This document shows positions 9,743-19,613 of a stretch of 64,000 bases of DNA, piece by piece. The notes under the pieces were generated by a model. It had not been told where the DNA came from. It searched no databases and was given only the letters and a program-made list of their open reading frames with translations. The position numbers and the translations under genes were made by a program. The DNA comes from CAWGAJ01 sp963820545 (GTDB lineage Bacteria > Planctomycetota > Planctomycetia > Pirellulales > Thermoguttaceae): the NCBI GenBank assembly GCA_963820545.1, contig CAWGAJ010000001.1, positions 2,712,599 to 2,776,598 on the forward strand. Reading direction: 5' to 3'. The first letter of the stretch is position 1. Every line of letters starts with the position of its first letter.

Positions 9743-9787
9743 GGCTTGTCCAACCGTTCACTGCCGGGCAAGTCGGCATAGGTACCC
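9743..9787 (+). repeat. 45-bp dispersed repeat, left copy beside the Fic locus
   Basis: It matches 10764-10808 at 37 of 45 positions in the same orientation. Both begin GGCTTGTCCAACC, hold an imperfect palindrome, and end in ACCC. Confidence 0.65.
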
Positions 9788-9864
9788 GGCACCTATTGGT
9801 GGCTGAAATCAATGTACCCAGGGAACAATACTGGCTGGTCATGATATGGAAAATATGATAAAAT

Positions 9865-10074
9865 ATGTATATGACAAATTTTGGAAATGGGCCAACACTG
9901 AAAGATGCTTTTCCGTGGCTTCGTGATGACGAGGCACGAATTGAACGAATTATTACAGTTACGGAAATTAACAGTGTGATTGAGGGTTTACCTCCTCTTC
10001 AGGATGATACCCGACAGAAGATTCGCCAGCGTCTTAGTGTTTTGTCCGCGCAAGGCTCAGTGCCTGTTGAATAA
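9865..10074 (+). CDS. Small protein resembling a VbhA-type Fic antitoxin
   Basis: A 69-residue protein with the segment NSVIEGLPP at about residues 38-46. This fits the Fic inhibitory motif (S/T)xxxE(G/N) except that Asn replaces Ser/Thr; the following helix (DDTRQKIRQRL) resembles VbhA-like class I antitoxins. Such antitoxins insert the motif helix into the Fic active site and block AMP transfer. Oddly, the gene is convergent with fic and overlaps its 3' end by 41 bp, whereas class I antitoxins normally precede fic in an operon. No clear ribosome-binding site is visible; ATG at 9865 or 9871 is possible. Confidence 0.5.
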   Translation: MYMTNFGNGPTLKDAFPWLRDDEARIERIITVTEINSVIEGLPPLQDDTRQKIRQRLSVLSAQGSVPVE

Positions 10075-10687
10075 TGCTCGTAATAGGCGCGTACTGTCTC
10101 TTGAAAGCCGCCTGGGTAGCAGTTATGTATGCATCTTTTCCTTCTTCACTTTGGTCGTAGATGAGGAGCGGCCGTCCCGACTGCACGGCCAGTAGATCGC
10201 AAAGCAGTTTGATTGTCCGTGCATTTCCTTCGCGGAAGGGGTGGATGACAAGAAACTCACCCTGTATCTCGCCGACGGCAGTACAGAAAGCATTGTCATC
10301 CCGAAGCATACGAGGGGGATATTTTGCCAACACGTTTTGCTCGAAAGTATTCATATTTTGTTCTAAAAAGTCCGGAGCCGGCCAAGTGATGCCCGGCTTA
10401 CTGATCCACACCGTTCGCCAGCGACCGGCCCATTCATACAACTCGCTAAAGATGCGGCCATGGATATGACATAATAGTTCGCACGTCATAGTGGTGTCCA
10501 TCCGAACCTCTGTCAGAAGCATCTCATAAGCTTGGGCCAGTGCCTCTTCCTCCGCGCGTTGCAAGGTAGACAGGTCCGTGATCCCCCTCTTGTTAATGAA
10601 TACCGTTTGTTCCGGATCGACATATTGAGTTTCCACGTTGCCGGAAACATCATAACGATCTCGGTGCTTATGAGGCTCTTTTGCCAT
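10034..10687 (-). CDS. fic: Fic/DOC family protein, probable AMP transferase
   Basis: A 217-residue cytoplasmic enzyme expected to attach AMP to a protein hydroxyl. The core motif is HPFREGNARTIK, matching HxFx(D/E)GNGRxxR with Ala for the second Gly; the preceding flap region (ISKPGITWPAPDFLE) and WAGRWRTVW are typical of VbhT/BepA-type Fic domains. No inhibitory motif is visible in this protein, so an outside antitoxin is expected; the convergent small gene is the candidate. ATG at 10687 is preferred over TTG at 10696. Related 45-bp repeats lie on both sides of the pair. Confidence 0.85.
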   Translation of the reverse strand: MAKEPHKHRDRYDVSGNVETQYVDPEQTVFINKRGITDLSTLQRAEEEALAQAYEMLLTEVRMDTTMTCELLCHIHGRIFSELYEWAGRWRTVWISKPGITWPAPDFLEQNMNTFEQNVLAKYPPRMLRDDNAFCTAVGEIQGEFLVIHPFREGNARTIKLLCDLLAVQSGRPLLIYDQSEEGKDAYITATQAAFKRQYAPITSIIQQALSLARTKH

Positions 10688-10763
10688 GGCGCCCAATATA
10701 CAGTTTTAACAAAGTGCATACCAGTCGGGGATAGTCACCTTTCCACTCGCAGACGCCACGGTT

Positions 10764-10808
10764 GGCTTGTCCAACCCTGCACTGCTGGGCAAGCCAGCAG
10801 GGGCACCC
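10764..10808 (+). repeat. 45-bp dispersed repeat, right copy beside the Fic locus
   Basis: Direct copy of 9743-9787. Inside, CTGCTGG (10782-10788) pairs with CCAGCAG (10794-10800), relating it to the hairpin at 2732-2754. Confidence 0.65.
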
Positions 10809-10845
10809 TGCGCGTATCTTAAATCACCTTTTGGATAAAGGAGAT

Positions 10846-10947
10846 ATCACTGATATTTTTGTAGATTCTGGGTCGGGACAATCTCCAAATATCAGTGATG
10901 TCCCCTTTTTCCGGGTTGTCCCCTTTTTCCGGGTTTTTTCCGGGTTT
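10846..10947. repeat. Inverted repeat plus 18-bp tandem repeat
   Basis: ATCACTGATATTT (10846-10858) is the exact reverse complement of 10887-10899. Immediately after it, GTCCCCTTTTTCCGGGTT occurs at 10900-10917 and 10918-10935, with a partial third copy to 10947. The word AAATATCAGTGA recurs near 40573, so this is a dispersed element. Confidence 0.75.
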
Positions 10948-10968
10948 ATTGAAAAGTAGAATCCCCCC

Positions 10969-12045
10969 TCATACATTAACTTGCTTTCCGTCCGTCCATT
11001 CCATGACATCGCCAACCGGAACAAGTTGAGGGAATTCTAACCAAATTTCTTTCGATATTGCATGGTAGGCGTGGGGATTGTGAAGTATCAATACATCATG
11101 GTCTATCCACGCTTCGTTTTCATCACTAAAATGAAGGTCTCGATCACGCTCCCAATAAGGCCACACAGAATCCCGCAACTTTTCGTCCAAAAAAATGAGA
11201 GGGGAGGGAAACGGATACTTTTCTGCTAATCGCTCTTCAATACATATAATTGCACTAATGCGACGGTAACCGGGAAATCCGTCTGGCTTAAGCGATTTTC
11301 CACCTGGTCGCTCCGTATTCAGGAATCTACCATCCTGAAAGAACTTGGTTTCGATTGGCCCAGTATCGCCTGTTGACATGTTAATGCTCCAAGTCAACTT
11401 ACTCTGTCCGAAGGCAGCTTTAATGAGATCACGCCGTTGGGTGAACATGGGTTTGCGAAGACTTGGCACAATGAATAATATGTTTGCTGATTGTTTATCG
11501 AATTGTTTGTTGGCCGATTGCATATCCTGTGCGATTTTATCGGAATCGTCACCGCACCAAAAATTGTCTTTCGGCATTTCTCTATAAGGTGCTTTGACTT
11601 CTACACCGATATCGCCGGTTGGCAAAGTGATTACCATATCAAGCTTCTTGCCATTGCGTCCCGGTGCTGAAGGGTCAAGTGGAAGTCGCATCCGCCCGGC
11701 CAGAAACCAACAGACCTCGCATTCCGACATGGCAGAGCGGAAATCATCAGGATCTGTGCTGGCAAGTCGGCTTCGTAATTCCTGACCTCGCTCAGACTCA
11801 AACATGCCACAAGCAAATGCGGTGAAAAGGTATGTTTCCCATGCAGCCTTCCGAGCACGTCTATAACGGAGTTCACTCGCATTTGTTCGATCCGATGGAT
11901 ATGGACCACAGGCACATAGCACCTGAAGACGATATAAAATATCTTCGTTCAATGCTTTTCGCCAACTCTCCTTAACTTCCTTTGAAAAGACTTCTCTTAA
12001 AGGATCTGCCGGGGGAAGAAAACGTCCTTTATCGGGAATAATCAT
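10969..12045 (-). CDS. Unknown protein with PD-(D/E)XK nuclease-like motif
   Basis: A 358-residue protein I cannot assign to a named family. A possible restriction-endonuclease-fold active site is visible: Glu108/Glu110, then Asp136 in KKLDMVIT, then E149-x-K151 in GVEVKAP, with spacing typical of PD-(D/E)XK enzymes. The rest is rich in Trp, Arg and Asp and has no membrane segment. It lies between a repeat element and ilvD, close to the Fic pair, so the stretch may be a small defence or accessory patch. No methylase or partner is adjacent. The nuclease call is an inference from motif spacing only. Confidence 0.5.
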   Translation of the reverse strand: MIIPDKGRFLPPADPLREVFSKEVKESWRKALNEDILYRLQVLCACGPYPSDRTNASELRYRRARKAAWETYLFTAFACGMFESERGQELRSRLASTDPDDFRSAMSECEVCWFLAGRMRLPLDPSAPGRNGKKLDMVITLPTGDIGVEVKAPYREMPKDNFWCGDDSDKIAQDMQSANKQFDKQSANILFIVPSLRKPMFTQRRDLIKAAFGQSKLTWSINMSTGDTGPIETKFFQDGRFLNTERPGGKSLKPDGFPGYRRISAIICIEERLAEKYPFPSPLIFLDEKLRDSVWPYWERDRDLHFSDENEAWIDHDVLILHNPHAYHAISKEIWLEFPQLVPVGDVMEWTDGKQVNV

Positions 12046-12091
12046 TGGACACTCTGAGATACAATTGCGATTTCTTCCTTTTTAATGGTTT

Positions 12092-13930
12092 CTAATCCTG
12101 CTTCCACTTCAAAATCGCGCCCGTATCCGCGCTGGTGGCCATCGAGGCGTATTTCCCAAGGCAGCCTTTTGTGTATCGGGGCGGACGGGGTTTCCAATTC
12201 TTGGCACGGCGGGCTAGTTCGGCCCCGCTTAAGCGGACATTCAGAGTGTGATTGGGGATGTCGATCTCGACGATGTCGCCCGGTTGCAGAAGTCCGATCG
12301 GTCCGCCGGCGGCGGCCTCGGGACTGATATGGCCAATGCACGCCCCGGCCGTGCCGCCGGAGAACCGGCCGTCGGTAATCAGTGCGACCTTATCGTCCAG
12401 GCCCATGCCTTTGATGGCAGTGGTCGGCGCGAGCATCTCTTGCATGCCTGGTCCGCCGCGCGGGCCTTCGTAACGGATCACCACCACGTCGCCCGGCTTG
12501 ACCTTGCCGTTGACGATTCCTTCGTAGGCCTCGGTTTCGGCCTCGAAGATGACCGCCGGGCCGGTGAATTTGAGCATCTCGGGCTTCACACCGGCCGCCT
12601 TCACGACCGCGCCGTTTGGCGCCAGGTTGCCGTAGAGAATTATCAGTCCGCCTTCTCGACTGAAGGCATTTTCGACTTCTCGAATGCAATCGTAGGGATC
12701 GAAGCCCAGTTGATCCTTGGATAGATCCCTGATGGAGCGGACAGTCCGTTGGACGTTCATACCTTCGCTTGTGCGCTGGCCGCCGGCACGGACCGCGGCC
12801 AGTTCCAGCGTTTCCTCGCTCACCGTGGCGGCCCGAATGTCGAATTCGGCGATGTTTTCACCCAAAGTTTTGCCGGTTACCGTGGGCCGGTCGAGATTGA
12901 GCAAACCCGGACAACCACGGTTGATGCTGCCCAGTATTGTGTGTATGCCGCCGGCATTGTGACAGTCTTCGACATGGTAACTGCTACTGGGGGCGACTTT
13001 GCAGATATTGGGCGTACGATGGCTGAGTTGGTTGATTCGCTCGATATTGTATTCCACGCCGGCTTCGCGCGCGATGGCCAGCACATGCAGCACCGTATTG
13101 GTGCTTCCGCCCATGGCCATGTCCAGGATCATGGCGTTGTCGAATGATTCAGTGGTGCAAATCTCCCGGGGCAGCAAGCCGTGCCCTTCACCCTTTTTGT
13201 CGAACTCCAGAATCATCTCCACAATGCGCTGGGCAGCGCGGCGGAAGAGTATTTTGCGTTCCGCGCTAGTGGCCAAAAGCGTGCCGTTCATGGGCAAGGC
13301 CATACCCAGGGCCTCGCAAAGGCAATTCATGCTGTTGGCCGTGAACATGCCCGAACAAGACCCGCAGGTCGGACAGCCGAATTTTTCAAGCTGGAGCAAC
13401 TCGTCGGCCGAAAGTTTGCCGTCTTTTTTTGCCGCGGCGCCGATAAAGACGTCGATCAGATCGACAGTCTTGCCGTCGGGCGTTTTCCCGGCTTCCATGG
13501 GACCGCCGCTCACGAAAATTGCAGGGATATTTACACGCAGCACGCCCATCAACATGCCAGGCACAATTTTGTCGCAATTGGGAATGCAAATCACGCCATC
13601 GAAGCAATGGGCCATCAGCATGGTCTCGACCGAGTCGGCAATCAGTTCGCGGCTGGGCAGCGAGTATTTCATGCCTTCGTGGCCCATGGCAATGCCGTCG
13701 TCAACGCCGATGGTATTAAATATGAAGGGCACTCCGCCCGCCTCGCGCACGCATTGTTTGATATAGTTTCCCACCTTATCGAGATGCACGTGCCCGGGAA
13801 TGATGTCCACGTGACTGTTGCAAACGGCAATAAAGGGCTTCCGGAAGTCCTCGTCTTTTACGCCGGTGGCACGCAATAAACTACGATGTGGCGCGCGAGC
13901 GTCGCCTAACTTAACCTTATCGGATCGCAT
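12092..13930 (-). CDS. ilvD: Dihydroxy-acid dehydratase
   Basis: A 612-residue Fe-S enzyme that dehydrates 2,3-dihydroxy-isovalerate and -methylvalerate in valine/isoleucine synthesis. Visible landmarks are SHVDIIPGH near the start, the cluster ligands in IPNCDKIVPGM and GCPTCGSCSGMF, and the C-terminal DGRFSGGTAGACIGHISPEA. Length is normal. AAAGGA lies upstream of ATG 13930. It is monocistronic and divergent from the exopolysaccharide operon. The reading frame is intact, unlike many neighbours. Confidence 0.97.
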   Translation of the reverse strand: MRSDKVKLGDARAPHRSLLRATGVKDEDFRKPFIAVCNSHVDIIPGHVHLDKVGNYIKQCVREAGGVPFIFNTIGVDDGIAMGHEGMKYSLPSRELIADSVETMLMAHCFDGVICIPNCDKIVPGMLMGVLRVNIPAIFVSGGPMEAGKTPDGKTVDLIDVFIGAAAKKDGKLSADELLQLEKFGCPTCGSCSGMFTANSMNCLCEALGMALPMNGTLLATSAERKILFRRAAQRIVEMILEFDKKGEGHGLLPREICTTESFDNAMILDMAMGGSTNTVLHVLAIAREAGVEYNIERINQLSHRTPNICKVAPSSSYHVEDCHNAGGIHTILGSINRGCPGLLNLDRPTVTGKTLGENIAEFDIRAATVSEETLELAAVRAGGQRTSEGMNVQRTVRSIRDLSKDQLGFDPYDCIREVENAFSREGGLIILYGNLAPNGAVVKAAGVKPEMLKFTGPAVIFEAETEAYEGIVNGKVKPGDVVVIRYEGPRGGPGMQEMLAPTTAIKGMGLDDKVALITDGRFSGGTAGACIGHISPEAAAGGPIGLLQPGDIVEIDIPNHTLNVRLSGAELARRAKNWKPRPPRYTKGCLGKYASMATSADTGAILKWKQD

Positions 13931-14039
13931 GGTCTATCGTCCTTTCAGGTGCTGTTTAAGAATTAAAACCTCTTCCAAAACAAATAACATCGAATCGTAA
14001 AGTGACTTGGAAAAATTGCGATTGATGTGCCTTCACTAT

Positions 14040-14068
14040 GGCCCTCTCCCAGAGGGAGATAAGACTTT
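14040..14068 (+). repeat. Dispersed hairpin repeat (GGCCCTCTCCCAGAGGGAGA)
   Basis: CCCTCT pairs with AGAGGG. The 29-bp sequence recurs almost unchanged at 40801-40829. It sits in the otherwise AT-rich gap (13931-14375) that also holds the exopolysaccharide promoter. Confidence 0.7.
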
Positions 14069-14206
14069 GTGATGGGATTTAAATTCTAGTCGTATTTTCA
14101 TGTTGAAAAAGTACTTACAGGAATGTTTGCCAATCGAGAAAAATCGCTCGAACTCTTAATCTGATGCCATGTTTTAAGACAAAAAAGCTATAAGTCATTG
14201 CTAAAT

Positions 14207-14235
14207 TTGCATTTGAAAATCAGGCTATGTATAAT
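14207..14235 (+). promoter_or_regulatory. Sigma70-like promoter for the exopolysaccharide operon
   Basis: TTGCAT at 14207-14212 and a perfect TATAAT at 14230-14235 are separated by 17 bases. It lies about 140 bases before the first gene in an AT-rich gap. The long leader leaves room for regulation. Confidence 0.65.
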
Positions 14236-14375
14236 GATGAAATACCCTATTTTGTACATATTATCCAGATTATTGTTTGATAACATTCAATTAAAACTGG
14301 TAATCCTAAGATTTGCTTAAGCAATCGAGGCAGAAGTTTACACAACTCTTCTAGTAATCAAACTCTGAATTATCG

Positions 14376-15981
14376 GTGATCACGATGAACGACATGCTTC
14401 TGGCAATTATCCGGCACAAAGGTAAGGGAACTTTGTTTTTTGCGTTTGTAATGGCCGCCGTAATCTTACTGACGGTGCTGTTACCGAAAAAATATCATTC
14501 CGAAGGAAAGCTTTATCTGCGCTTGGGCCGGGAGAACGCCACTTTGGATCCCACGGCCACCTTGGGAGAACAAGCCATCGTGGCCATTCCGCAATCTCGA
14601 GAAAACGAGATCAACTCGGTAGTGGAGATACTTCAAAGCCGCGTGCTTTTAGAAAAGGTGATTGACAAATTGGGCCCGGCCGCGGTTCTTGAAGACGAGG
14701 AATTTTCCCAAAAGCCCGAAGTCGTTATTGCTTCAACTGAATCAGGCTTTTCAACGGCGGATAATGGAAAATCCAAGGCCCCGGAATCCAAGCCCAACAG
14801 TTTGGCCGGCAACTTTATAAATGTCATCAAGACTTCAATTGGTTGGCCGATCATGAGCGAGCGCAAACGCGCCTTGCAGCAGCTTATCATAAATCTAAAA
14901 GTCGAGCCGCGCGCAGATCAAACGTTATAGAAATCAGTTACGTGGGCGGCAGCCCCAAGTCGCGCAGGCCGTGGTGGCGGCGGAGATCGACGCCTATCTT
15001 GACGAACACGTGCGTTTGAACCGGCCTCAAGGTTCGCACGATTTCTTTGCCGAACAAACCCGGCAACTGCGCAGCGAACTGGCGCAAAAAGAAGAGGCGC
15101 TCCGCGATTTAAAGACCCAAACCGGCTTGGCGTCGACGCGCGATCAACGGCAGCAGCTCATCGCGCGGATCGGACGCTTGGAAGACGACCTGCTCCAGAC
15201 CGACGCTGCCCGGGCGGTTTCCGCGGCCAAAGTGCAGATGCTGCGGAAAAAACTGGCTGAATATCCCGCCACGCAGATGACCCAGGAGGTTTCGGGATAC
15301 GGCAATGAAGGCACCGACCGCATGCGCGATCAGTTTTACGCCTTGCAGGTAAGGGAGAAAGAAGCGGCCTCGAGATACACGCCGGATCATCCCAAGCTGC
15401 AGCAGATTCGCGAACAAATGGACCGGGCAAAAGAGGTCCTTGCCGACGAAGAACGCACGCGAACCCAAGTCACCAAAGAACCCGGCCGCCTCTACCAGCA
15501 AACACAGTTGGAGTTGCTCGCCGAAGAGCCGATCTGGGCTTCGCTGGACGCCCGCACCCGGGAACTCAGCTCTCAACTGGCCGCAGCCCGCGACGAATTG
15601 AAGACTTTTAACAACAACGAACTACGCGTGGCCGAGTTGCAGCGGGAGGTGGATTTGTTCGACGCCGAATATCGCAAGTATTCCGCCTCGTTGGAGCAAG
15701 CCCGTATTGATCAGGCGCTGGAATTCGAGCGGATGTCGAATATCAACATCGTGCAAAAGGCCACCTATGAACCAATCCCGGCGAGCCCTCGTCCGCTGTT
15801 AAATTTATTGTTGGGATTGGGCGTGGGTTTATTCGGCGCGGCGGGCTTGTGCCTGGTTTGCGAGCGAATTGACCGCTCCTGCAACACGCCGGAGGAAGCG
15901 GAAAAAAAACCGGTCATGTCTATCTTGGCAGCGTTACGACGTTTAAGGGCCAAACAATTGGCCGGCAACGGGAGCAGGTAA
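14376..15981 (+). CDS. Wzz/GumC-type chain-length determinant (two frameshifts)
   Basis: Polysaccharide co-polymerase of the inner membrane that sets chain length for a Wzy-dependent polymer. It has an N-terminal helix (about residues 14-35), a Wzz domain (KYHSEGKLYLRLGREN), a long periplasmic coiled coil rich in Gln/Glu/Arg, and a second helix near the end (LLLGLGVGLFGAAGL). No Walker motifs follow, so it lacks the fused tyrosine kinase of BY-kinases. The frame shifts near 14921-14926 (VIEISYVGGSPK is readable only in a second frame) and near 14955. GTG at 14376 or ATG at 14385 could start. It heads the operon. Confidence 0.85.
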
Positions 15982-15984
15982 GGC

Positions 15985-18243
15985 ATGATCCTTGGTGACG
16001 CCATGGCCACCGCACTTAATTCTCACCGACCGCGATTGCTTATTTTAGCTTACGCTTGCAGTCCCGTGCGCGGTTCGGAGTCGGGCGCCGGCTGGAATCG
16101 GGTTGTGGAAGCGGCCAAACACTTCGATACCTGGGTAATCTGCGAGGAGCACGAATTCGGCCCGGACATCCGCCGCTACTTGGAGCTTCACGGCGATATC
16201 CCCGGCTTGAATTTTGTGCCGGTGCCCATGCACCGCTGGGAATGGTCGCTCGGTAAAGTGGCGGATATTGTCTGGTACGCGATGTTAAAGCGATGGCATT
16301 GCCGGGCATATCGCGTCGCGCGGCGATTGCACAAAAAAATCGGCTTTGACCTGGTGCACCAGCTTACCTTTTGCGGATATCGCGAGCCGGGTTATCTGTG
16401 GAAGTTGGATGCGCCGTTTGTTTGGGGGCCTGTGGGCGGCACGCAAAATTATCCCTGGCAATTCCTTGCGCATGCCGGTTTGTACGGCGGGGCTTTTGAG
16501 TTGGTACGGAACATCCTGAATCAATGTCAATTGCGATTAAGTCCGCGCGTACATCGCGCTGCACATAAGGCTGCCGCAATCGTGGCGGCGACTTCCACCG
16601 CACAGCATGATTTCGCCCGATTTTTCGGTGTCAGTCCCGAAGTGATTTCCGACGCCGGCATATCGCCCATGACAAACGGCGCCCGGCACATGCGCACGGA
16701 TCAGGAGCCACTGCACATTTTATGGTCTGGGGTGATGCAAATTCGCAAGGCCTTGCCTTTGCTCATCGAGGCCTTGGCCCAGGTTCCCGACGATGTGCCT
16801 TACTGTTTGCGCGTTTTGGGAGAAGGCAAGTATCTTAACGTCTGGCGGCGCTTGGCGCGGCGGCGAGGCATTGATCATCGCATCCAATGGCTGGGATGGC
16901 TGGCACACGAGCAAGCCATGCAACAATACGCCTGGGCCGACGTGTTCGTATTCACCAGTCTGCGCGATACGACCGGCGCGGTCATGGTCGAGGCCCTGGG
17001 AGCCGGCCTGCCGGTGATTTGCCTGGATCATCAAGGGGCCCGCGATGTAGTTACGGAGGATTGCGGCATAAAAATACCCGTAACCGGACCACGAGAAACC
17101 ATCGCCGGATTGCGCGAGGCCATTGTTCGGCTGGCGCGTGATCCCGCCCAGCGCGAGCGGCTCAGCCGCGGCGCCGTGGAGCGCGCCAAGGAATTTCTCT
17201 GGTCGCGCCATGGCGAGAAGATGGCCGCCGTGTATCGGCAAGTGCTGGAGGTTTATAGCGAGAAGAAGCAAAATCAGATCCTCGACAAAGTTGAAAGTCC
17301 TGCACTGAAAGAGCCGCATTGCCGGGGATCAAACGGCATAATCAAACCTTTTTGGCTCCGCGCGGCATCGCAGCGCTTGGCTGAAACCGCCGCCGTGCCA
17401 TTGCATCTTCTTTTTGACAATAGATATCCTGGGGCGTTTGGCATTTTAATGTATCATCACATTGCCCCGCACACGCCGGGATTTCCCCCGCCCACCTGGA
17501 ACGTCACGCCCGAGAGGTTTCACGACCAGATGAGCGGCCTGCTTGCCAAGGGATTTACGCCTTGGCCGCTGCGGAAAGCGATTGAATATCATCACCAAGG
17601 TTTGCCCATACCGCGGAATACATTTGTTTTAACCTTCGACGATGGTTACGAATGCTTTTATAGCAATGCCTGGCCGATTTTAAAGGAATTACAAATACCG
17701 GCAACGGTATTTGTAATCACGGGCTTGTTGGACGCCGATACGCCCATGCCTTCCGGTGATTGGCCGGCCGCCGGTTCGCGTTGCGTGCCCGCGTCCTCGT
17801 GGCGTCCCCTGACCAAAAAACAGTGTCAGGAACTATTATCGGACGGACTTGTCGATCTGGCGCGCATACTCATTTGCACGAAGATTTCCGCGGCCGGCCT
17901 GAGGCGTTCCGCTGCGACATGATTACTTCAATCGAAGCCCTTAACCAGTGGTTCGGCGTCAAGGAGGCAATGTTTGCATATCCCTATGGTTACGCGGCGC
18001 CGGAGTTGGCCGCGGTAACGAAATCTGCGGGATTAAATCTGCGCTTTGACTACGGAGCGCGAATTGGTCAAGCCCGGTGCGGATCCATTATTCTGGGGCC
18101 GCTTTCCCGCCGAACAATACGACACAGCGGCCACGCTTGCCGCCAAACTGAGCGGCTGGTATAGCGTGATCCGCGATTTATGTCGCGGATGCAGGCCATT
18201 GCGATCTAAAAAAACTGAGTTATCACGGACGGCTTATTCTTAA
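15985..18243 (+). CDS. GT4 glycosyltransferase fused to a polysaccharide deacetylase (frameshifted C-terminus)
   Basis: The first ~430 residues form a GT-B retaining glycosyltransferase with the glycine-rich N-terminal loop (RGSESGAGWNR) and the nucleotide-sugar region (FVFTSLRDTTGAVMVEALGAG). After a linker, a NodB-type deacetylase begins (ILMYHHIAP) with the catalytic TFDDGYE and, after a frame change near 17850, the metal-binding HTHLHEDF; a second change near 18040-18065 leads to the end at 18243. Gene order suggests the fusion adds a sugar and deacetylates the repeat unit. Because frameshifts are common here, a lost stop near 17280-17340 between two genes cannot be excluded. Confidence 0.8.
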
Positions 18244-18244
18244 C

Positions 18245-19603
18245 ATGAAAACCATCCCCGCCACGATTATCGAGCATTGCGAACCTTACGAGACCTTGCC
18301 GTCCATGGCCGAGGGCCAGGTGTCGGCATGGTCCGCGTTTATGGGACGCTCGCTGCGTTCGGGCGCGGCGTCGATATTCGATCAGGCGGTGGTCAGCGCC
18401 GCCAATTTCGCCACCATGCTTATTATTGCCCGGCTCTGTTCCAAGGAAGAAGTGGGCATTTATTATCTTGCCTGGACCATGGTCCTCTTTATCATGGCTC
18501 TGCAGGGGAGCTTGATTTCCGTTCCCTATACGATGTATTGCTGCCGACGGGAAGGGCACTCGCTGGCTTCTTACGCGGGCAGTACGCTCGTTCATCAACT
18601 GATTACATCTTTGGCGGCGATGTCCGCTATCTGGGCTATGACGGTCGTGCTTTCCTGGGGCGTTGGTCCGCAGGCCATGCGAGCGGTGGGCTGGGTGCTA
18701 ATCGTCACCATCCCCTTCATTCTCATGCGCGAATTCATCAGACGATTTATGTTCGCTCATCTGGAACTCGGCGCCGCCATTGTCCTGGACGTGAGCGTGG
18801 CGTCTGTCCAGTTGGCGAGTTTGTTGCTTTTAGGTTATTTCCACCTGCTTACGGTATCGGCGGTTTACGCGGTAATGGGGGGCGCCTGTGTGTTATCTTT
18901 ACTTATTTGGCGATTAACCAATCATCAACATATTCATTTTCAAGCGGAACGGTTTGTTGCCGACTGGCGGGAAAACTGGCAGTTCGGCAAATGGGCCTTC
19001 ATTAGCCAATTGATAGGCCTTTATTTCTACATTCTGCCCTGGTTGCTCACTCTGGCGCATAACGAAGCCGATACCGGAATGTTCGCGGCCAGCAATACGC
19101 TGGTGGGATTAGCCAATCCTTTTGTGCTCGGGATGTGTAATTTCCTCACGCCGAAAGCGGCACAAGCCTTCGCCCGCGAGGGCAGCCAAGGCCTCAGCCG
19201 CGTGTTACGCAAGACAACGATCCTCTTTACCGCCTCACTAGGGTCTTTTTGTTTGCTCGCGATTGTAGCCGGCAACTATCTGGCCTTGCTCGTATATGGC
19301 GCAAAATATCATGACGCCGGTCCAATCATCGCGGTTTTATCAATAGCGCTGCTCCTGGATGCGCTGGGATTGGCGGCCAACAACGGTCTCTGGGCCATCG
19401 ATCGTCCCGCCGCCAATTTCCCGGCCGATATCGCGCAATCGATTGTTTCCCTCGGTACGGCGTTGTGGCTGGTTTTCCCCTTGGGAGCAATGGGAATCGC
19501 CATTGCGATTGCCGTTGGCCGAGGCGCAGGGGCGATGCTCCGCTGGATCGCCCTTTGGTCGACGATGAATTCCGCCGCTTGTCCGGCGGAAGCCGCTGAA
19601 TGA
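18245..19603 (+). CDS. Wzx-type polysaccharide flippase (MOP superfamily)
   Basis: A 452-residue inner-membrane protein with 12 or more hydrophobic helices, expected to flip the undecaprenyl-linked repeat unit. Its first helix region (FDQAVVSAANFATMLIIARL) is the typical opening of O-antigen/teichoic-acid flippases. It starts one base after the preceding stop and is followed 10 bases later by the ligase/polymerase gene, as in Wzx/Wzy operons. The first ~35 residues form a soluble lead-in. Confidence 0.87.
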   Translation: MKTIPATIIEHCEPYETLPSMAEGQVSAWSAFMGRSLRSGAASIFDQAVVSAANFATMLIIARLCSKEEVGIYYLAWTMVLFIMALQGSLISVPYTMYCCRREGHSLASYAGSTLVHQLITSLAAMSAIWAMTVVLSWGVGPQAMRAVGWVLIVTIPFILMREFIRRFMFAHLELGAAIVLDVSVASVQLASLLLLGYFHLLTVSAVYAVMGGACVLSLLIWRLTNHQHIHFQAERFVADWRENWQFGKWAFISQLIGLYFYILPWLLTLAHNEADTGMFAASNTLVGLANPFVLGMCNFLTPKAAQAFAREGSQGLSRVLRKTTILFTASLGSFCLLAIVAGNYLALLVYGAKYHDAGPIIAVLSIALLLDALGLAANNGLWAIDRPAANFPADIAQSIVSLGTALWLVFPLGAMGIAIAIAVGRGAGAMLRWIALWSTMNSAACPAEAAE

Positions 19604-19613
19604 GGACATAAAG

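Noticed and set aside
10532..10822. Plus-strand open frame opposite fic
   Set aside because: Shadow of the fic coding sequence running into a repeat element.
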